Positions 26,201 to 38,487 of a stretch of 64,000 bases of DNA are shown one piece after another. Position numbers and translations under genes: made by a program. Position 1 is the first letter of the stretch. Every line of letters begins with the position of its first letter. The DNA lies in contig NC_068973.1 in NCBI RefSeq assembly GCF_016808095.1, forward strand, positions 32,482,077 through 32,546,076, read 5' to 3'. Source of the stretch: Vigna angularis (Eukaryota > Streptophyta > Magnoliopsida > Fabales > Fabaceae). Under the pieces are notes generated by a model. The model saw only the letters and a list, made by a program, of their open reading frames with translations. It did no database searches and had not been told where the DNA came from.

Positions 26201-29200
26201 CTCCACATCATACCCTCTGCCACATAAAGGAGGGGGAGAACTGTTCTTTCTGGAAATCCAAACAGACAGAAAATGCAAAGTATTAGGAACGTCTATAAAA
26301 TTGTATGCATTATACGAATTTGGAATAATGCGCTGAAATAAGTGATAGTGGAGATTGAATAATTATTGAAGGTTTTTTTAAAATATTTAGCAGTACTGAT
26401 GTGACTCTTTATATTTATAACTGTTAGAGCATTGTTATAGCATTAAAGTTATTTTTCAATCTTTGAAATGTCCTTGAATGTCAAATTGTCATGAAGAATA
26501 TAAGCAGAAAGGAAAGAAAAATAAAAAGAATATAAGCAGAAAGGAAAAATAAAAATAAAAAACAAAGAGTAATTCAGTTTCAAATTATCGTCCTCTTGTT
26601 CTAAATTTTCTGCACAATTTTAAAGAACGAATGTTTCTTGGGTGTTAAATACCAGCATCACCTCTCGAATACCACCAACACAAATTCATTTTCTCATGTA
26701 AAACAGATCCTGGTTGTTATAAATTTCTTCCAAGGATATACAAAGTGTAATATATTTTTATCAAACCATGTTACAACAGTGATACCTTGAACTGTAGCAA
26801 CTCTTTTGACTTGTTTTCTTCCATACGACAGTTTCATCTTGCTGTGAAATCATGTCCCAGCAAAGATTTTCAGCAAAACTTTGTATTAACTTCCATCTTT
26901 CTTGACTGACTTTGTCACGAGCATTTGTAAGCGGTGAAGTCCACACAACATAACCCCCTGGCCTTAAAAGTCTATCAGCTTCAATCATGAGAGTGCCATC
27001 TATGCCATGGAATATGAAGGTTAATAGGATTTAAGCAAAGTCCAGATATTCAGGGAATTCACCTCACTGACTACAAGGTATTATACAATTACAAAATGCA
27101 GAAGTTAAGGCCAAGTTAAAGATTATAACTAAATTATCAGATTCTTAAGTTTAAACTTTGAAAAGGGAATAATAATTATGAAAAGAGGCAGCTTGATGGA
27201 TGAAATGTATGCAGAAACGTGAGGAATACATCAGCAAGTGAACTCCAGTTTGTTGGGAAGTTCAATGACTAGGAAAATAAACATATAAGGTATAACCATA
27301 TTTTGCTATTATGAAGTTTGCAGTTAGAGAATGGGAATAGTATTTAATAATAATTCTAATCTAATGGATTTGGAATAAACATTTTACAATACTAAACGGG
27401 AAAAAAAAATTTAAGTACAATGTTTTAGCCTGAGATGGTTCAGACAGACATTTAACTTTTAAGAAATTCCTACAACAAAGAACCAGTTTCCTCTAATGTA
27501 CAGCACACACCCTCCCACCCCCAAATAATTCTGCAGTTCAAAATTAGAATTACGCAACAAAAAAGAGTGAGTGGCATCTCATGGAATATTTATAGTGCAA
27601 GCAACATAAATGAATAGAGTAAGAATTTAATAAAAATGGGAAAAACAAATTGGATTAGTTGGAACATCTAGAAAGAACATAGAAGGCCATATATAACTAT
27701 CATTATTTCTTTTTGGTTCCCAAACAGTAATGTAGACATAGGTGGGGATCAAAATAAAACACAGGAGGAAAAACCCAGTTGATATAAATCAACATATGAA
27801 CTGTGTCCAAAATTTCAAAATTAAAATAAAATTAAAGAACATAAGAATGAATATGTTGCAATAAGAAAAAAATACTTAGATTGAAATTGGAAATCCATGT
27901 ATAATCATATTTGGAAGATAACCATAAATGTTCTATGACTGTCAACAGTTAATATTTTCCGTGGTTCCACAGGAGTGTCGATGGATGGTCTAAGTTTACT
28001 TGTGAAACAATGGAATACCACAAGAGACAACCAGCCCTCAATGTTCAATTCCCCAATATGCAAAAATGGAAAGGTATAACTTGAGAAGCAGAATGAATAA
28101 GTACTACAGTCTATAAGAACAATTTTTTTCTTAATTTTTGTTATCTAATTTCTCCTTTTACTGGTAATCATAATCCAACATCTTCTTTGGAGTTGCCAAA
28201 TAAATGTGCAGAATGACAGAATTACAATGACCTTATAGAAAATAGTAGGAGGTAGGTTTTCAAAGATACCCTTTCGGTCCCAATCGATGCCACATCTGGC
28301 ACAATGCAACATGTCAAAGGAGAGAGATGGATATGGCAATTGTTTTGAATTGAAAGAAGCAACCATAGCAGGAAGACCCCTCTCAAGTGTAAGCTGAACT
28401 TGACTACCAGAAGGCTCATAGCTTGCAATGCACATAGTTAAAAGTTGATTCTGAAAGAGGTGTGCTCCAAAGCTACCGTAACCACAGTCAATATCCAGTA
28501 TTGTTCTAACCTGTATATTCAGAATCTCAACATGTTCAATCAATAGAATATTATAAACAAACTTTAAGAACTATGTTCACATTCAATACCACTATAACCC
28601 TTCTGAAAATATATCACAAAACCCTCTAAATACAGGGTACAAAAATACTGTAAATACATAGACCCCTCAAGTAGATGAGGACATGCTGTTACACCAAAAA
28701 TGTGAGAGACTTATTCCATTAGCCTATTGGATGCACTTAAAGACAACCAATTGAATCTTTATAAAGCAAGGTAAATAATAATAGGACGGTTCAGATATAA
28801 ACAAGATTAACACTTCAACCAAAGGAAGAATATTTGGATTTTCACTCGTTGTTTGAACAAAATACCTTCAAGATAATTAACAATGATATCTATTTTAATA
28901 TTAACAATGGCCTTAAGTCAATGCAGATTTCTACCCATTTACCAACATTAAGCAAAGTAGACAAGTTTAAGTTTCTACAACTAAATTTCACTGAATTAGT
29001 GGAAGATGACTATAATTGATCACCACAAGAAATAAAGTAACAAATCCTTAATCACACCATTTCCAATGGAGAATAAACATCCATTTACCCCTGCTTTTAC
29101 GAAGTTGGATTCATTTCTGAGCCCAATCATTTCAGCGATTTGATGTGAATAGTCTTCCACACCATCAAACATAAGAGAGGCTGAGCGAAAGGAAATTTGC

Positions 29201-30011
29201 TCTTCATCAAGCATCATCATCCTATAACCAAATAAAATACATGAAAACTTTAAGATGAAACAATAGCTCAAAGTATGACAGCAAATAGGAAAGACATATC
29301 ACTCACTCACCTTTTGGTTAAGCTTCCAGAAGAAAGAACCTCCTCTGCAGTGAGTTTAACATTAGCAACCCAGATAATATCCCTTCCAGTAGGCCACCTA
29401 AGAGGAATTTTGTAATTTGATGGTGAAAGTAATAAACAATCTTGCCTGAGTTCATGGCCACATTGCCGGTCAAACTCATTGCCATCAGAAAAACCAAGAG
29501 CTAAATTGTCAGAAACATTAAAGCAAGGAACATAATTTTCAAACTCCTTATAACAAAATTCCAATTCTTTCAGCCTTGAGGGAGCATAAGATATCTCCCC
29601 TATATCCAACAGGTCCGACACAAGTTGCTCATGGAGTCTTCTGTAACCATGATAAATTTGACCCCTTGACGCAGTTGAAATTGAGATGGTCCACCAAAAA
29701 GACCCCGCAAGAGCAAGAATAACTACAAACACTAAACTAAACTTCAAGAAAAAAAGAATCAACTTATGCCTATTTCTTGGAGTGCCAATAATGTAGGGGT
29801 CAGATGATAAACCATTCTCAGTGATACCTAAAATGGAATTAGAATTATCTGATAACAACCTAAAGGGAGACCTCAAGGGTGAGGGGTAAGTAGAGGAAAA
29901 TCTTCTATCAAAACCTTCCTTTTCTGTCTTATCTTTGGATTGGGAGTCCCACGAGTCATTGTTTCTTTCAGGGATCCGAATAGGTACCCCTCTGTGTAGA
30001 GGCCTGGACAT
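23291..30011 (-). CDS. QUA2: QUA2/TSD2-type pectin methyltransferase (Golgi membrane protein), eight exons
   Basis: Minus-strand exons 29311-30011, 29089-29221, 28270-28510, 26786-26999, 26074-26249, 25641-25944, 24177-24315 and 23291-23449 join in frame with GT-AG introns to 2,067 bases (688 residues), close to the Arabidopsis QUA2 length I recall. Residues 1-83 are cytosolic, 84-110 form one membrane anchor, and the rest faces the Golgi lumen: a type II protein. The luminal part is the plant DUF248 methyltransferase fold, thought to methyl-esterify homogalacturonan using AdoMet and needed for cell adhesion. Landmarks are [66 protein letters not shown] and [16 protein letters not shown]. Odd: AdoMet motif I reads [15 protein letters not shown], with Asp where I expect Gly. 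All splice sites and frames are intact. Confidence 0.93.
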
Positions 30012-31250
30012 TCTCTAACCAATAAGCTAAATGCTTAGCGTGCAAATCCTCTATGAATACACCCAGAAACCAATACCATCATTCAATGTCAGTAAAGAAA
30101 AACATTGAGTGAATCCTCCTCCAATTCAGCAAGCACAAACCTAGCATTAAAAAGGAAAACGATGGTGTTCAATTAAAATTTGACGAAGCAATTCAAAACA
30201 ACAATCTAGAAAATAAACCAAAAAAACTTCCTATTCAGAGATTAAAAACATGGGAATAGGGGAAAGAAAGACCGTTAATAATTTCAAACCACCAGATCCA
30301 TCACAGACCTAATATTGAGATGTATAGGTACCAACACATGATTTAAATCATACAAAAAAAAGGATAAACTTGAGTGGCAATTACAAGTCTGAACTCGGAA
30401 AGAACAAGATGCGAAGAAGTTAAAGTTGAAGTAGAGAACAACATATGTAGGTGGATAACAAAAGAGTAATATCACTTTCAGCTACTTCCATCAACATTAA
30501 CTAGACTCTCATTAAAACGTAAGCTCGTTTTTCTTCTTCTAAAGAAAAAATCGTTGTCGTTGCGTTTTCGAATCGCAACCCAAACCGAATCACATATAGT
30601 AAATAGTAATTTCCGTAAAAAAAAATAAAAAATACCTTCGTTAGCCTTCCCAATCGAAACCCAGAGTCATACAAAAACGGAAGCACGCTTTGTTATTTAA
30701 AAAAGAAGGAGAACCAAAACGAAAAAGAACAATTTGACGTACCCCGATTGAAATTGAGAGAGCAAAAAGAAAATCCCATTTAGATCAATGCAGGAAGCAA
30801 CACGAAAGAGCGACACATTGGGGAGAAGCGTCAGATCAAAGGCAGTGAAAAAGAAGAGCTTTGGAAGGAGCAATGACGGGTACCTCCTCCATGTTTGAGA
30901 CAAAAAGCGAAGAAGAAGATGAAAATTAAGAATTCCGAGGAACCAGGTTGAATTTTATGGCCACTTTCGTTGCTTGGTGCACACCACTTACAGAAACAAC
31001 ACAACACGTCCCTCTCTCTCTTTATGTCTATCCCCACTGGTTTGAGATTTTGCTTTGGTTTCCCTCTGTAACGTATCTCTCTCTTTCTCACACACAGACA
31101 CACTCGCAGCTTCCAATGCTAACTCTGCTTGTGAAACAAACGAACGAAAGCATAAGCAACCAGATTTTGTACTGATCCGATCGTGACTCGTGACACTACC
31201 CCCAGAGCCAAGCATTAATAAAATTAAATTCCACAAATAAATAACTAATG
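30012..31250 (-). promoter_or_regulatory. QUA2: 5' leader and promoter region of the QUA2-like gene
   Basis: No other gene is supported. A leader intron is plausible: on the minus strand an ATGGAGGAG at about 30884-30892 is followed by GTACCC, and GAAG|GTATTT occurs near 30632. A short upstream frame at that ATG could affect translation if it is in the mRNA. TC-rich sequence (around 31010-31090) could mark the transcription start area. None of this can be confirmed without RNA data. Confidence 0.4.
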
Positions 31251-32829
31251 CGGGTATTTAATAACCATGATGAAAAACATTACTTGTTTTTATTAATTTT
31301 ACTGCTAATTAAGAGCTGCAGTAAATAATGTTACTATGATAGATTAACTTGAATTAATTATCTGGGATGAACAGAAGAAAAAGTGAGAACTAGGAAGCTA
31401 CCTAAAAAGGATCCTAATTAATCTTCTACAGGAAATGTTTCCCGCTAATCATGTCGTGTCTCTAGAGATAAAAAATAAAATAAAAAATGCACGCATCTTG
31501 TGGGAAAAGGTAGGAAATTAATCCAAGCCCCACATCATTCCCTGTGCCTCTTCATAACATTAACCATAATTTTAAAAGGTATTCGTTACCGAATACTACA
31601 TTTTTTTACATGATTAATAAATATATCTAATATGGGTTTTTAAATATTCGTTTTAGTAAATTTATTAATTGATCTGTACTGGTTTATGTGTATTAATAGT
31701 ATTTGGAGATCATTATATGTACAATAAATGTAAAGTAATTAATTTAAGGTGGCATTAATTATAATTTATTAATGCATTTATTGGGAGCTTATCATTGAAC
31801 CAGAATATTGTATATAGTATTAAAAACTTCAATTTTGTTAATGAAAATTGTAAAAGTGAATTCCATATTCTTTTTTAGAAAGTATAAAGCAAGATGGTAG
31901 GAGAAGAGAAAAAGAAAGGACTGGGAATTGTTAAGTTGCTTTAGGAAAGGGAAGCCACATAGTACACATGAGAAAGAGAGGAAAAACAAAAAGATTAGTT
32001 TTAATAGTTTAAGTTCATGTAAGGTAATGTACATGTGTTTTGACTTGAACACGAAATAACAAAACATCCCTCCTTATTTATTTTTGGCTTTATCAATTTT
32101 ACATTATTAATTTCTAAATTCTTTTACCTTTCTCCACCATGTTTACGACATGATCATTTTGGTAGATATGGTGATGAGAAAAAAGATATAATGATGTTTT
32201 TATGTTTTTTTATTATTTATTCTTGTTTTGTTTGTAATTACTATTTCATTTCAAGAAGATTTAAAATTTGTTGTTATTTATGCAAATGCATTTAAGACTG
32301 ACACGACAAATATAAGAGTCAATTGGAAAAAAAGGAACAAATACAAAGGTGGAATACGATAGTTTCACCTGGAATCTCTTTTTTATGCTTTTGTCTTGGG
32401 TTATGTCTTTAAATGAAAAACATAAATATTCTTTCCATTTTATAAAAGTAAGTAAAAATATCTTCCCTATCATAATTTTTACTGATTAAATTTAAAAAAT
32501 ATATAAAACTAAAACCACTGTACGAAAACAAAATTTTAGTAGTTGATTGTAAAAATTTTAAAAAGAAATGCATGACTCTCATCTTTTTAATAAATAGAGA
32601 ACAAATAAGTAATTTTGTTTATAGTTCTATGTTTCCACTGTGGAAAACAATTTCTCAGTGACAAAAGAATAGTTTCTGCATGTGACTTGGCACGTAGATT
32701 TACTTCAGAGTGGAATTGGTTAAGGACAAATAGAAATAGAAATACAATATCAGTGCGTTGGAAATGCACAATAATAGAATAATGGAAGACCGTCCAAATG
32801 CTGCTTGAACTTTCATTGAAAATTTTAGC

Positions 32830-32907
<78 letters not shown>

Positions 32908-33174
32908 CATGTTTTTATTTTAACAACTTTTATAATATTTGTTTCGGATGTGAGGGTCGATGTCAACAATTTAATATCTTATTGGTTACAAAGGGTTTGA
33001 ATGTTAAGTTTAATGATTTGTTTTTATGTTGTTGTTTATTTGTGTTATTTGTTTATAACACTTAAATGTTACTTATAGAAGATATTCTGATATCAAACTC
33101 ACTTGGCAACTCAAGTATTAATAGTACAATGCAAAATCACTTACATTCTTGGTTCATGTCTATATTTATAGATT
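31251..33174. other. AT-rich intergenic region
   Basis: No gene supported. It contains the (TA)n array at 32834-32904. Short frames between 31792 and 32769 are in AT-rich sequence without recognisable content. Confidence 0.6.
32834..32904. repeat. (TA)n microsatellite
   Basis: Perfect TA repeat of about 71 bp. Confidence 0.95.
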
Positions 33175-34265
33175 TTAGTGTGATTCTCACCATTACTCTC
33201 TCCAAATACTAGCTCATTCATGAGTTGGATGTTCAAAACGTCTTTCTCCATGGTGATCTACATGTGATTGTATACATTCATCGGTCGTTCGGTTTTTGTG
33301 ATTCCTTTCACCCTAATCATGTTATTCACTTAAGGAAATATTTTTATGGTCTAAAGCAAGTGCCTTATGTTTGGTACCAGTGCTTTGATGACTACGTTTC
33401 TACCATTGGGTTTAAGCATAATGCTTTAGATCAATCTCTCTTCATCTACAAGTGTGGCTCTGACATGGCATACATGCTCTCTATGTTGATGACATCTTTC
33501 TCATAAGCTCATCTCGTGACCTTCACCAATCTATCATGTTACTCCTTGTCTTTAAATTTGCTATGAAAGGTCTTGATCCTTTGAGTTATTTTGTTGGGAT
33601 TGTTGTGACAAGACATGTAGGTAGCTTGTTCCTTAGTCAAAGAACATGTTAACATCATTACATGCACCTACATGACCTTTTGAAATTCTTTTGCTACTCT
33701 AGTTAATATTAATAAGAAGTTAAGTACATCCTCTAACACATCGTATGAGGATCTATGTACCAGAGTCTTATCTGCATGCTACAATATCTCACATTCACTC
33801 ACCTTAACATTCATATGTTGCTTAGTAAGTCTGATTTCACATGCATGGCTCAATATCTTGTTACTATTTTTATATTGGTGACAACCTCATCTCTTGGTTT
33901 CAAAGAGCCAACACACACTCTCGTGTTCTAGTGTAGAGGCCAAATATTGAGGTGTTGCAAATGTTGTTGTTAAATCTTGTTGGCTTCATAATCTCTTACC
34001 GGAGCTTCATTTTCTTTTCATTTAAACTACTTTGATATATTGTCATAATATTAATGTCATTTATCTATCTGGTGATCTTGTGCAACATTAATGTTCAAAA
34101 CATATTGATATGAATATTCACTTTATTTAGGAAAAGATAGCACGTGGTCACAGATGAGTTATTTTCATGCCCACCAAATTGCTGACATTTTCACCAAACA
34201 CCAACCTTGAATTCTTTTTTATGATTTCTGGACCAGCCTTTGTGAACCTTCCATTTAGATTGCGA
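33175..34265 (+). pseudogene. Ty1/copia reverse transcriptase-RNase H remnant
   Basis: Fragments of a copia pol gene in shifting frames. The longest, 33225-33506, contains LDVQNVFLHGDL, YGLKQVPYVWYQCFDDY and DQSLFIYK, hallmarks of copia reverse transcriptase. A frameshift follows, and the catalytic YVDD motif is read in another frame just after 33480. Further down, decayed RNase H pieces (HIDMNIHF, then EKIARGH) can be recognised up to about 34200. Stops and shifts are many, no LTRs were found, and gag, protease and integrase are absent. It is an old, dead 3' fragment. Confidence 0.85.
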
Positions 34266-34415
34266 AAGTATGATATAATATCCAAATTATTATTCTAAAA
34301 TTAATTCAATTAACAATCAGTGTTTTTCAATTAAACTAATCAAATCCTTGTATTAGGTTAATAAATATTATGTAATTATGTTATACATAATTATATTATT
34401 AATTTAGATTATACT

Positions 34416-34492
<77 letters not shown>

Positions 34493-35380
34493 TCTCTCCA
34501 ATGCATAATTACACGTTCAAATTATTTTTTTACAAACACATATAATGTTTTTCAGAGATAATGTGTACATATCCACTTTCTTAAGTAATTGTGGTTAATG
34601 AGCTTTATATTGTTTTTCTCATGAAAAAAAATATTGTGAGAACATTTATATTTAAAATTAAATAAAAAATTATTTTAAGAATAATTCTTTCTACTTACTC
34701 GGAACAAGTGAATCCCTTCTCGTTGTTAAAACATAAAATAATTAAAAAATCGAAATATAAACTTTATGTATATATAAAAATAAGTCAAATTTACTTGGAT
34801 AATATTATAAAATAAGTGAAATTAAAATTTTCAATATAATACAAATTTAATAGTGTCTAAGTTCGGATATAAGGTTATTTTCAATCATTGATACCACATT
34901 CATTCAAATTTTAGTATAGAATCGTTAAAAATATGATGGGTAAATTATTATTAAAGATTTTAAATTTATAATTTCCTTAATTTGAATACATAAGTATGGT
35001 ATAAAATCATATACAATTTCATTAAAATATATTTATTGTTTTGAAAAAAAAGTCAAGAGGAATTTATAAAACACTTAATACATACTAATACCTGGTTTAA
35101 ATAACGTAGTATGTATTCACTGTTTTAATTTATTTTCTTAAGGAAAACACTTGCAAAACATTTAATTAGATTATGCAATAGTTCATAGTTATTAGGATTT
35201 AAAATACATTAGCACATGTTGATTTATAGTTATTAGACTGTGTACATTATGCTTTAAATATTATGTGTTGTAAATTTTGATTGTGTTGATTCTGTGTTAT
35301 ATATATTGCGTTTTATATACAGATTTGTTTTTGTGATAGTAGATATCACAAAAACAGACTTGTTATTAAAAAAATTCCAA
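34266..35380. other. AT-rich spacer with (TA)n
   Basis: It contains the (TA)n array 34419-34488 and an inverted repeat at 35326-35356 (13-base arms TGTTTTTGTGATA, 5-base spacer). No gene seen. Confidence 0.6.
34419..34488. repeat. (TA)n microsatellite
   Basis: Perfect TA repeat of about 70 bp. Confidence 0.95.
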
Positions 35381-35384
35381 GAGT

Positions 35385-35655
35385 ATAAGCCTCAGTTGTG
35401 GCCAAAATCGAGGTAGAAAACAATCTATGGTCTCGGTTCAAGTCACAATCGGTGTCATAGAGTGCACCTAAATATAAAAAAAAAACAAATTTAAATGGTT
35501 ATGGCCTCAGTTGCCCCTCGAACCGAGGCCAAAAACCCTCGTCCCACTTTTTTTTTAACCTTACTTCTTCTGTCACTCTGGAATCGAAACAGTAACCTGA
35601 CATTTATTATCTTGGTTAGAACCGAGGTCTAAAGTCCACCATCTTTTACCTCGTT
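35385..35655. repeat. Remnant with scattered CCTCGGTT/AACCGAGG motifs (DNA-transposon-like)
   Basis: Variants of GGCCTCGGTT occur on both strands (for example GGTCTCGGTTC, GGCCTCAGTTG, CGAACCGAGGCC, AGAACCGAGGTC) within 270 bp. Such clustered short motifs in both orientations are typical of subterminal regions of CACTA or similar DNA transposons. No terminal repeat or target duplication was found. Confidence 0.5.
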
Positions 35656-38288
35656 AGTATATATCTTACTTCGTGAACCGCTATTAATAGTAAAAATCAA
35701 TTATTATCGTTTGAAATAATTAAAGTACACTTAATATATATGATAAATCTTATTTGAAATAAATTATTGTAAGTTCTTATACTACACAGCTATTTTTGCA
35801 AATGGTTTCTTTTTTTTATCACTTGATATATTCATTATAATCATGATATCAAAATATCTCATTATAATACCTATATGTAAAACAAAGCCAAATTCTAATA
35901 GAAGTAATAATCTCATGCATAGTTATTTATGACCACAAAATATTATCAACTAACATTTATAAATATTTTTTTTGTGAAATACAGTGGTAATATATAATTA
36001 TAAAACATTAAACATTTTCAACAAAAAGGTTTAAAACAGGAAAGTTGTATGCTGTGGAGAAGGAGAATGTCCTTTATGTGAAATATCACTAGAGCGATAT
36101 TTTTTAAAAAACAAAAATTTTCTTTTACTTGAAATATCATTACTTGAACTTTTTTTAATCTCTTTACCTCCTTTTGTCTCTCTCTCCTTTTTTTTTCTAG
36201 TAACTTATCTCTCTTTAGTCTTCTCTTTCACTTCATACTTCATGTATTTATAAGATAAAATTTTATTTCTTTTAATTAATTAAATTTTTAAATCATCTAG
36301 GAGAATATGTGGTTTAAGAAGATCAAAGAATGGAAATTTAGGAGCTATTTTAGAAAGGAGAAAGTTGAAAAAAGATAAGGGACTTTCTAATTTCGTCTTA
36401 GAATAAAATTCTCTCAAACAGCTGTTGCAACTCTAGTGCATTCTGATCCGATACTCTTAGTTTTATGTTTTTATTCTTTTATTTTTCCAACTCACGCCTA
36501 ATCATATATGCTATCCTCCATCCATTTCAAAACATGCATCTTATATTAACAAATCATTAAATAAACTAAATTAAAGTATAATTTATAAACACTTATATAA
36601 TTATTAAGATGCTAAAACACAACTTATAGTTTAATAATTTTCTTCAAAGTAAATTTATGCTGAAGAAATCAATTAATAAACCACTTAATAAAATATGTTT
36701 ATGTAAGCATTTTTTGTTCATGAGAATGCTGACCGACAAACATCACATGTGACGAAGGAGTCAAATTTGCTAAAAAGAAATGCCATTAAAATATAATATT
36801 AAAAACAATATTAAATCCTTAAAAAATCGTAAAAAAACAAGATAAAATCATATCGTGACCTGACATTAGAAATTCTGTCACATGAGCAGTTCATAGTCAT
36901 GTAAAGGAACAAAAATCACGTGGAGTTATTGCAAGACACGTGTAATAACGAAAATGTCTACCCTTCCATAAACAGAACTATTAGATTATGCCCAAAATAT
37001 ATAGACCGTTGAATTGGATAATGTCGATTAATTTTTTTTTATTAAAATTTTGCATGAATAACTGAAAATTCTTAATTAAAAAGAAAGAATTTCATATGAA
37101 ATTATGAAACCATAATTTTTGTTGGTCTATCTTCTAAATAAAAGAGAAATATTAATTTGTCATAACACTTTGATGTATTAGACAAAATGATCCTTGTGTT
37201 CATCATTCGTTACTTATCATGTCAATAGACGAATAAACAGTAACGTTATTTGAATGTTAACGTTGATTTTTCTATTGTTTTCATAGCCATTTATTATCAG
37301 CCTCTCACGTCTTTAAGGTCAAATTTGATAGTTAACTCTTACCATAACCAAACCAATTTACGAGAATAATAATAAAGCAGATTAATCATCTCCATTACAA
37401 AAATTAAATTTAGATATCCAGCTATTTTTTAATCTGATTTTTTCCTTCGTAACATAAATTTTAAAAACAATCACTGTTTTTAATTTCTATATGATAGTTA
37501 ACTTATTTTTTGGTGAATATTATTTTATTTCAAACTCACAAAAAAGTTAATTTTAACTTAAAAATAACTTTCAATAGTTACAAATCTTAATTTAGGGTTA
37601 TTTTTCCAAAATAACTCCTTGCATTTATCAATATAATAGTATCCCCTCCATCAACTATGCATGAGTTTTCCTCACATATTCAAAAACAAGAAATAAATCA
37701 AAGAATACAAAACTTTATTAAAATGTCTGTATATTATTATTTTATAAATAATTAAGATATTTGCAACTTACATCATAGAAAAATTAAATTATTTATCGAG
37801 AAAAGAGAGTAGATAACAGTTAATTTAAAATATTATAGAAAGAAGTTTAAAGAAACATAAAATTAAATGGAGTTAATATTCTTTTATGTTAACTTATAAA
37901 TTAACATAAGTGCTTGCACCTTGGACAAGTTTTCAAAGTGATCCATCTGTAGCATTTTTTTTTTTTGTCAGTTGAACAAAATCGTGACGTAGCGGTCAGG
38001 TTCTGGTACTGGAGTGTTGGTTTTTGTAAGGGAAATAAGTATTTAAATATATACATTGTATTATATATTATAACAGAATTATTGAGCATGACAATTTATT
38101 GTAAAATAACAACAATATAAAAGAATTTTAAATATTGCTATTTTTATCGTGTAGTGGTGAGAGCCGTGGACGCGGAATTAAATATTGGTAGGTACTGACG
38201 GCGCAAAGTGTCACGGGACCCTTAACCGTTCCTTGTTTCCCGTTTTTCAACTTCGGTTTCCTACCATTTTTATAAATTTAATTTTCTT
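35656..38288. other. AT-rich intergenic region
   Basis: Nothing supportable seen. The short frame at 37901-38089 has no recognisable features. Confidence 0.6.
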
Positions 38289-38487
38289 AAGATGATACTG
38301 GTTAAAATATAACCAGCATGTTTAATATAAAAAAAATCTGTAACATACAAACAAATAAAAGAATATAGCTAAATAGTATTTATTATTTTAAGATGATACT
38401 GGTTAAATACAACCAGTATGTTTAATATAAAAAAATTAGTAAATAAACAAAATAAAAGGACATAGCTAAATAGTATTTATTATTTTC
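38289..38487. repeat. Two-copy direct tandem duplication, ~101-bp unit
   Basis: The unit beginning AAGATGATACTGGTTAAA at 38289 is repeated from 38390. Both copies end with ATAGCTAAATAGTATTTATT. The copies differ by several substitutions and small indels, so the duplication is not very recent. Confidence 0.85.
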
